Source: Neobacillus sp. SuZ13 (GTDB lineage Bacteria; Bacillota; Bacilli; Bacillales; Cytobacillaceae). Taken from it: a DNA stretch of 64,000 nucleotides. Positions 58,521 through 64,000 of this stretch are shown piece after piece. Below the pieces are notes generated by a model, which was not told the DNA's origin, did not search any database, and saw only the letters and a program-made list of their open reading frames with translations. The stretch spans positions 5,755,501 through 5,819,500 of the forward strand of contig NZ_CP126107.1 of assembly GCF_030123365.1 (NCBI RefSeq). Reading direction: 5' to 3'. Each line of letters opens with the position of its first letter. Position 1 is the first letter of the stretch. The position numbers and the translations under genes are program-made.

Positions 58521-60152
58521 TTGGAGTCGACACCTGCAAGTGAGAAGATTGAGCTTTTTGGGGATCAGGTGCGGGAATTGCTGCACCCAACGGTGACGGA
58601 GGATGCGCGGCTGGTTCAGAAGGGTTTGATGTTGTACCGGCAAGGGCTGGTGAAGCAAGTACAGATATGGGATAAGCAGATTACGGCGATGGTCCAGGAT
58701 GTGACGCCGTGTTATGTGAAGTTGAATTTTGAGTTTTTGTCGCAAAGTGAGTGTACGTGTCCCGCCGAGGGCTTTTGCCGGCATCAGATGGCAGTGTTTT
58801 TTGCAGCGTATGCCAGGGTCGGTAGTGTAACTGATTGGGTGGCCGAGTGGCGCGAGCCGATGCAGGAGTCGAAGTCAATTTCAAGCTGGGGTTTGCAGAC
58901 GGCGAAGGATTTGATTAAGGCGAATGGGTCCTCAAAGCCAGATTATGGACGCTGGGTCCATTCGTTTGAGGTCAGTTTTGATACGCTGCTGGCGACGAAG
59001 AAGTACACGAGTCCGTATGTAATTCCGGAGTTGTTTGGAATTTATGAGCGCCGGATTCATGCGAGTGCGCCAGTAGAGCAGGAATGGCGCCTGCTGTATG
59101 AGTTGGTCGGGATTGTCGTGTCGTTTCGAAAGTTGGCTCGATTGAGTGATCAGCTAGGTCATGATGACGATACAGTGAAGCGGGCTTATTTGCATTTGTT
59201 CCATAATTTGATGGATGATGCCGAGGAGCTATCGATTAAGATTGGCACACAGTCGCTGCCGTTTGATTTTGATGAGTTTGTTGATAATTTGCGGGCGGAC
59301 ACGTTTGAGCTGCTGACCTGTACGCAGGGGTTGGAGTATGAGCGGATTTTCTTGTACCGGCTGTTGTGGATTCATTTTTTCAAAAAGAAGGCCTGGCGTG
59401 AAGAAGAGTTGGTGAGGATTCAGGCACGGCTGAAGGAACTGCAGGATTGGGAGAGCCCGGCGCCATTAATGCTGGCTGGGATTCATTTGAATTTCTTGCT
59501 TGGAGATGATGAGGCAGCCCTGAAGTTGGTCCGACCCTTTAGTGATGCCGAGATTGCGCCATATCTTTTGTTTTGGATTGAGTACTTATCGGGGCTGAAG
59601 GCGTGGAAGCGTGTCGGCGCGGTTATTGAGTTATTTTTGCAAAAAGTGAAGGGTTATTTGGAATGGCTCGGCGGTTATCATAGTTGCTCGACATTTGTTC
59701 GGAATGCACTGAGGGCGGTGGCGCCTTATTGTGCGGAGAGTGACCGGGTGGATTTGTATGAGCGCGCGCTGCTAGCGATGCTTCCCTATAGTTTTGGCGA
59801 TTATGAGCATGTGTTGTTTGAACGGAAGCAGTATGACCGCTGGGGCGAACTGCAGGCGTTTATTGGTTTGGATTATTATGAGCTGCCGAAGGACCGGTTG
59901 AAACTGATTGAAAAGGAGCGGCCTGAGGTGCTTCTGGGGATGCTGCATCAGACGGCGCAGAAGGAGATTGATCAGAAGAACCGGTCAAGTTACCGTTTGG
60001 CTGTGCGGCACTTGAAGAAACTTCGGACGCTTTATAAGAAGTTGAAACGGGTCGATGATTGGGAGTATTTCTTGGATACATTGCTGGAGCGGACGAAGCG
60101 GCTGCGGGCGTTTCATGAGGAGTGTAAGCGGAGTAAGTTGATTGAGGGCTAG
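58521..60152 (+). CDS. ywqB: SWIM zinc-finger protein (YwqB-like)
   Basis: 543 residues from TTG 58521, 8 nt after AAAGGGGG; TTG 58500 and GTG 58515 have worse spacing. The SWIM zinc site is CTCPAEGFCRH (C-x-C-x(n)-C-x-H, about residues 75-85). The rest is a long helical region without known motifs, rich in Trp and Leu. In B. subtilis, ywqB lies next to the SNF2 helicase gene ywqA, as here, so the two probably act together on nucleic acid. GC content is higher than in the neighbouring accessory regions. Confidence 0.85.
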   Translation: MESTPASEKIELFGDQVRELLHPTVTEDARLVQKGLMLYRQGLVKQVQIWDKQITAMVQDVTPCYVKLNFEFLSQSECTCPAEGFCRHQMAVFFAAYARVGSVTDWVAEWREPMQESKSISSWGLQTAKDLIKANGSSKPDYGRWVHSFEVSFDTLLATKKYTSPYVIPELFGIYERRIHASAPVEQEWRLLYELVGIVVSFRKLARLSDQLGHDDDTVKRAYLHLFHNLMDDAEELSIKIGTQSLPFDFDEFVDNLRADTFELLTCTQGLEYERIFLYRLLWIHFFKKKAWREEELVRIQARLKELQDWESPAPLMLAGIHLNFLLGDDEAALKLVRPFSDAEIAPYLLFWIEYLSGLKAWKRVGAVIELFLQKVKGYLEWLGGYHSCSTFVRNALRAVAPYCAESDRVDLYERALLAMLPYSFGDYEHVLFERKQYDRWGELQAFIGLDYYELPKDRLKLIEKERPEVLLGMLHQTAQKEIDQKNRSSYRLAVRHLKKLRTLYKKLKRVDDWEYFLDTLLERTKRLRAFHEECKRSKLIEG

Positions 60153-60157
60153 CGATA

Positions 60158-60188
60158 AAGAAGGTGCCGATATTGCTGGCACCTTTTG
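60158..60188 (+). terminator. terminator after ywqB
   Basis: AAGGTGCC and GGCACCTT with a 9-nt loop, then TTTGTTTTT. Confidence 0.8.
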
Positions 60189-60272
60189 TTTTTGGCCTTT
60201 GACTCGGGTCTTGCTGGCTCGCACTTATTTGAATGATCAATCAATTTTTTATAAAAAAGGAGACAGTTTCAA

Positions 60273-60566
60273 ATGACTACTTCTGAAAAGTATTTAAGGA
60301 CTTGCGATCAAGGACACCAATTTTATAAAAGCAGCGACTGTCCGACCTGTCCAACGTGTGAGAACGAACGCAAACCAGCAGATGGATTTCTTTCAGTCCT
60401 CTCGGCACCAGCAAGACGGGCATTAGAAAACAACGGGATAACTACTTTGCAGCAACTATCCACGTTGACTGAAAAAGAGATTTTGCAATTTCATGGCATG
60501 GGACCAGCTTCATTACCTAAACTTAGGTCCGCTTTGAAGGAAAATGGGTTAGCATTCAGGGAGTAA
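60273..60566 (+). CDS. small protein with zinc-ribbon-like head and RNA polymerase alpha-CTD-like domain
   Basis: 97 residues with AAAGGAG upstream. Residues ~8-36 hold CDQGHQFYKSSDCPTCPTCENERK, a likely zinc-binding set (one Cys/His pair, CPTCPTC). Residues ~38-96 (FLSVLSAPARRALENNGITTLQQLSTLTEKEILQFHGMGPASLPKLRSALKENGLAF) follow the alpha C-terminal domain of RNA polymerase, with its helix-hairpin-helix. A stand-alone alpha-CTD could bind UP-element-like DNA or transcription factors. Its function is not known. Confidence 0.75.
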   Translation: MTTSEKYLRTCDQGHQFYKSSDCPTCPTCENERKPADGFLSVLSAPARRALENNGITTLQQLSTLTEKEILQFHGMGPASLPKLRSALKENGLAFRE

Positions 60567-60615
60567 AATCACTACCAGTCCTGGATTTGTGAAGAATCTC
60601 CATGTCTTGATACAT

Positions 60616-60657
60616 ACATGAAGCTCGCTATTGTATTGCGGGCTTTTTCTTGTTTTT
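60616..60657 (+). terminator. terminator of the alpha-CTD-like gene
   Basis: AGCTCGC and GCGGGCT pair around TATTGTATT, followed by TTTTTCTTG. Confidence 0.7.
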
Positions 60658-60759
60658 ATTTGCTGTCATTTTTTCTAAAATCATCAGAATAATAGGCGCC
60701 GGTATCACTTTAAAGTGATCTATTTCAATTCCGAACATCCCGCTTTCAAGATAATTCAG
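60628..60759 (-). CDS. small hypothetical protein with non-standard start
   Basis: 43 codons: NYLESGMFGIEIDHFKVIPAPIILMILEKMTANKNKKK. A strong GAGGAGGG lies upstream, but the in-frame codon at the right spacing is CTG (60759); the ATG after the site is out of frame and ends after five codons. Either a CTG start or a one-base indel. The sequence looks like a real conserved peptide, family unknown. Confidence 0.4.
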   Translation of the reverse strand: MNYLESGMFGIEIDHFKVIPAPIILMILEKMTANKNKKKPAIQ

Positions 60760-60840
60760 GCATCGCCCTCCTCTAACCAAGCATTTTTGGTTATAATAAA
60801 GAAATATGGATTTTTCTGTGAACTTATTGGGGACATTGTG

Positions 60841-60853
60841 GGTGTCAGGCACC
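60841..60853. repeat. R2 half repeat
   Basis: GGTGTCAGGCACC, followed by CAACCGTGGACAC, without a facing complementary arm nearby. Confidence 0.8.
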
Positions 60854-60957
60854 AACCGTGGACACTTTTGGAATTCTGTCCATTTGTCACGGACTTTTTC
60901 TGGTTTAGTATGGATTTTATTTAGGTATATGGATATTGATTTATATATTATTTTTAT

Positions 60958-61085
60958 TTGGACAATTTCCGTTGGGTTTAGTGCAATATTATTATGGTTT
61001 TGTACGAATTTAGGGGTTTATGTGCAATTTTTTATATGTTTTGTACGATTTTTAAGGGGTTTTGTACAATTAGACATTATTTGGA
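60958..61085. repeat. Array F: 20-21-bp-period TTTTGTACAATT array
   Basis: Core words lie at about 60960 (GGACAAT), 60981 (GTGCAAT), 61002 (GTACGAA), 61022 (GTGCAAT), 61043 (GTACGAT) and 61064 (GTACAAT), steps of 20-21. The exit sequence ACAATTAGACATTATTTGG matches that of array E. Non-coding, upstream of the helicase gene. Confidence 0.9.
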
Positions 61086-61148
61086 AACCTCCAGCTAGTA
61101 AAATAGCCTATGATGTTCTTTTCCCCCACTAAAAGGAGTTTTGTATCG

Positions 61149-64000
61149 ATGCTTAAAACAAGGTTTATGAAGTTGCTGACAACCAAAATCGGGGAAGGCC
61201 GTTTTCTTCTTACTGCTGAGGATGAACAAGGTCGTGTGATGAGTCCATTTAGGTGGAAGAATCTCGTTTTCAGCAGTCATGAAGAAAGCTTCTTTGGTAC
61301 GCTCCTTGAGACGGAGACCATTAATGATGTCGAAGGTGTCGTTGTGAGCAGTTGGCATTTGGTCTCGCTTTTTGCCAAGGAGTCATTTAATCGATTTATC
61401 GATTGGGATTGGAATGAACAATCCGAGATTTGCCTTGCGGCCGGCCTTGCGCTTTATGAAGGAATCCTCGAAAAAGATTGGCTGCCGGACTTTTCGGTCT
61501 GGGAGCATGGCGATTTCCGCTGGAAACTTCCTGAACGCGTCAAGGATGAGTTCGACCCATCATTTTGGGAGCAAATGATTGAAGAACCCGGCATGGATGA
61601 TGATTCGACGGATCCCAACCTTTGGATGACCGGATCTCAGCTCGGGACGACTAAAAACTACATTTCCGACTTGTACAATGATGCCCTGGATGGCTACTTG
61701 ACGCGGAATGCCGCGATGAAGGAGCTATTTGGACCGAAGCTCGACTTGCTCCGTAAACAAAATATTTCCGGAAGTGAACTTGCTCGCTATTTTGATGAAG
61801 AAAGCTGGCTGGAATGGGTCGGGATTAAGGAAAGCGACACGCCGTTTACGATTGGGCTCCGCCTAGATGAACCGCTTGATGGTGAAGGCGCATGGAGCCT
61901 GGATTTATTTTTACGAGGAAAGAAAAATGTTGATGATGTTTATGATGTTGAGGGTTCCGCGAAGATCCCAGCGAAGTGGCGGCCATTTTTGGAAAAAGTC
62001 GACCGTGAGCGGGAACGGTGGGTCCGCTTGATTCCGTGGTTAGGCGAAGATGGCTTTTTCAAAACGCATCTAAGTGAGGAAGAAGCGTGGATGTTTTTGA
62101 CGGAGGCAAGTGAGACGCTGGTAGCCTTGGATGTCGAAATCCTCCTCCCTTCTTGGTGGCAGGCGATGAAGAATGCCAACTTGAAGGTGAAAGCGTCGCT
62201 AAAAGGTACCTCGAGCCACCGGCCATCCTTTGTCGGACTTCAGGCTATGCTTGATTTTAACTGGCGCTTTTCGATGAATGGTGTCGACCTGTCCGAAGAT
62301 GAGTTTGGGAAACTTGTCGAAGAAAAAAGACGTCTTGTCTTTATTCGCGGCCGCTGGGTGAAGCTGGACCCGCAGTTTATTCGACATATTCAAGATATGA
62401 TGAAACGTGCCGAAAAAGAAGGCTTGCATGTCCGCGATTTGCTTGAGCAGGAATTGATGGAGACAGAAGTGACCGAGGATGAGCTCGAGAATCCAAAGGC
62501 ATTTGCCAAAATTCAAATTGAATTGAACCGACAATGGAAGCAGATGGTTAAGCAGCTGTCGGAAGTGAACGAAATACCACTCGAGGATGTACCGTCTGGT
62601 TTACAGGGAGAGCTCCGACCGTACCAGCAACTCGGCATGAGTTGGCTCTGGTTCCTGCGCCAATATGGATTTGGCGCCACCCTTGCTGATGACATGGGAC
62701 TCGGGAAAACCGTCCAGCTCCTCTCCTATTTATTGAAGGTGAAAGAAGTGGTCGGTGATGAGTTAACGCTGGTGCCTGACACCCCAAATGAGGTGAAAAA
62801 GCGCCGCAAAAAAGATGAAGATGCTACCGTTGAGCCTGCTGTTAAGGTTCCGACGAAAGCTGCGCTGATTATTTGCCCGACTTCTGTGCTCGGGAACTGG
62901 CAGAAGGAGATTGAGCGGTTTGCTCCAGAGATGAATGTGTATCTGCATTACGGGTCGAATCGTCTGAAGGAGGAAGCTTTTGTCGAGAAGGCGAAAGATG
63001 CCGATATTGTTTTAACTTCCTACGGGCTTAGTCATATCGATTTGGTTGAGTTCGAATCGCTGATTTGGAGTTCGATTGCCATCGATGAAGCACAGAACAT
63101 TAAAAATGCCCAGACCAAGCAGTCGAAAGCGGTACGCAGGCTGCGCGGCCGCCACCACATTGCCCTAACAGGGACTCCGATGGAAAACCGCTTATCTGAG
63201 CTGTGGTCGATCTTTGATTTTACCAATCATGGCTACCTTGGCAGCTTGGGGCAGTTTCAGAAAAAGTTCGTGATTCCGATTGAAAAGGATGAGAAGAAAG
63301 AAAAGGTGCAGCAGCTGCAATCATTAATTCGGCCGTTCTTGCTGCGCCGCACGAAAAAGGATGAAGAAGTTGCGTTGAATCTCCCTGATAAGCTGGAGCA
63401 AAAGGAATATTGTCCGCTTACGGCTGAACAGGCGTCGTTATACGAGCAGCTGATCCATGATACGTTCGCAGAAATTGAGAAACTCTCTGGCTTTGAGCGC
63501 AAAGGGTTAATTTTACAAATGCTAAGCCGGTTGAAGCAGTTGTGTAACCACCCTGCTCTCTATCTGAAGGAAAAGTCGGCTGGGCGTGAACTGCTTGAGC
63601 GTTCGAATAAGTTGGAAAAACTTGTTGAATTAATTGATGCGGTTTTAGAACAGGGCGAAAGCTGTCTGATCTTCACCCAATATATCGAAATGGGTGAAAT
63701 GATTCGAAGCACCTTGAAGAAGAAATTTGGCATCGAAGTGCCGTTTTTGAATGGTAGTGTGGCGAAGGCGAAGCGTGACGAGATGATTGAGCAATTCCAG
63801 AACCAGGAGTTCCCGGTGTTCTTGCTGTCATTGAAGGCCGGCGGAACCGGGCTGAATCTGACGGCGGCCAATCACGTCATCCACTATGATCGCTGGTGGA
63901 ATCCGGCAGTTGAAAATCAAGCCACTGACCGCGCCTATCGTATCGGGCAATCTCGCTTTGTCCACGTGCATAAGATGATTTGCACGGGAACACTTGAAGA
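61149..64000 (+). CDS. ywqA: SNF2-family helicase (YwqA-like), 3' end outside window
   Basis: 950 codons are open to the window edge (AAAGGAG 10 nt before ATG 61149). An N-terminal SNF2-associated region (about 1-480) precedes the RecA-like core: motif I LADDMGLGKT (about 512-521), motif Ia ALIICPTSVLGNWQKE, motif II IDEAQ (Asp646-Gln649), motif III LTGTPMENRLSELW, and C-terminal motifs FTQY, LSLKAGGTGLNLTAANHVIHYDRWWNPAVENQATDRAYRIGQ. It uses ATP to move along DNA. The R2 word at 62771 encodes LVPDT between motifs I and Ia, in a charged, family-atypical stretch. The neighbour ywqB encodes a SWIM zinc finger protein. Confidence 0.93.
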   Translation, partial: MLKTRFMKLLTTKIGEGRFLLTAEDEQGRVMSPFRWKNLVFSSHEESFFGTLLETETINDVEGVVVSSWHLVSLFAKESFNRFIDWDWNEQSEICLAAGLALYEGILEKDWLPDFSVWEHGDFRWKLPERVKDEFDPSFWEQMIEEPGMDDDSTDPNLWMTGSQLGTTKNYISDLYNDALDGYLTRNAAMKELFGPKLDLLRKQNISGSELARYFDEESWLEWVGIKESDTPFTIGLRLDEPLDGEGAWSLDLFLRGKKNVDDVYDVEGSAKIPAKWRPFLEKVDRERERWVRLIPWLGEDGFFKTHLSEEEAWMFLTEASETLVALDVEILLPSWWQAMKNANLKVKASLKGTSSHRPSFVGLQAMLDFNWRFSMNGVDLSEDEFGKLVEEKRRLVFIRGRWVKLDPQFIRHIQDMMKRAEKEGLHVRDLLEQELMETEVTEDELENPKAFAKIQIELNRQWKQMVKQLSEVNEIPLEDVPSGLQGELRPYQQLGMSWLWFLRQYGFGATLADDMGLGKTVQLLSYLLKVKEVVGDELTLVPDTPNEVKKRRKKDEDATVEPAVKVPTKAALIICPTSVLGNWQKEIERFAPEMNVYLHYGSNRLKEEAFVEKAKDADIVLTSYGLSHIDLVEFESLIWSSIAIDEAQNIKNAQTKQSKAVRRLRGRHHIALTGTPMENRLSELWSIFDFTNHGYLGSLGQFQKKFVIPIEKDEKKEKVQQLQSLIRPFLLRRTKKDEEVALNLPDKLEQKEYCPLTAEQASLYEQLIHDTFAEIEKLSGFERKGLILQMLSRLKQLCNHPALYLKEKSAGRELLERSNKLEKLVELIDAVLEQGESCLIFTQYIEMGEMIRSTLKKKFGIEVPFLNGSVAKAKRDEMIEQFQNQEFPVFLLSLKAGGTGLNLTAANHVIHYDRWWNPAVENQATDRAYRIGQSRFVHVHKMICTGTLE
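62771..62783. repeat. R2 half repeat inside the helicase gene
   Basis: GGTGCCTGACACC, identical to the right arm at 58434, lies in frame within ywqA (codons 542-545, VPDT). Confidence 0.85.

Overview
The window looks like chromosomal DNA of an aerobic, endospore-forming Bacillaceae member (Bacillus/Neobacillus type). It is AT-rich with strong Gram-positive ribosome binding sites. It carries a CotA-type spore laccase, DUF3231 and YjcZ sporulation proteins, a dltXABCD operon for D-alanylation of teichoic acids, LysM cell-wall proteins, and a sortase with its LPNTA substrate. Most genes are ordinary; the interest is in one selenoprotein and in the non-coding repeats.

Layout: 0-8.5 kb holds a truncated LysM/SH3 protein, gapN, two small proteins, a MerR regulator divergent from an SDR oxidoreductase, and tcyP. 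A 129-bp copy of the tcyP 3' end and terminator recurs 1.14 kb downstream, so the two copies bracket a small membrane-protein gene. 8.6-13 kb is accessory: a 21-bp-period repeat array, a possibly damaged DUF624 gene, a small tyrosine recombinase, a DUF421 protein and an IS3-family (IS150-like) element sitting in the loop of what was a terminator hairpin. 13-19.5 kb has the sortase/acidic surface protein pair and an OFA transporter-fdhD-fdhA operon. fdhA is interrupted by an in-frame UGA followed by a SECIS-like hairpin with a GGUCU loop, so it should be read as one selenocysteine-containing formate dehydrogenase. 20.8-25 kb is the dlt operon. 26-29 kb is a molybdate uptake locus (modA, modB, divergent YvgK-like regulator), which could supply the molybdopterin enzyme FdhA.

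28.9-47 kb is a mosaic of membrane proteins, acetyltransferases, secreted repeat proteins and spore proteins separated by dispersed palindromes and short-period arrays. 47-55 kb holds a second DUF421 protein, a YitT protein, a TetR/DHA2 efflux pair, a solitary DUF47 protein, a chromosomal actin-like ParM with a ParR-like partner, and cotA. 55-64 kb ends with spore-type Gly/Tyr proteins, a WG-repeat protein, and the SWIM zinc-finger/SNF2 helicase pair (ywqB-ywqA type); the helicase runs off the right edge.

The most unusual signal is a set of intergenic arrays with different core words but nearly the same 20-21 bp period (two helical turns), plus one with a 52-bp period. Two array types occur twice in the window, and one array runs into the remnant of a gene. 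They match no mobile element or CRISPR type that I know.
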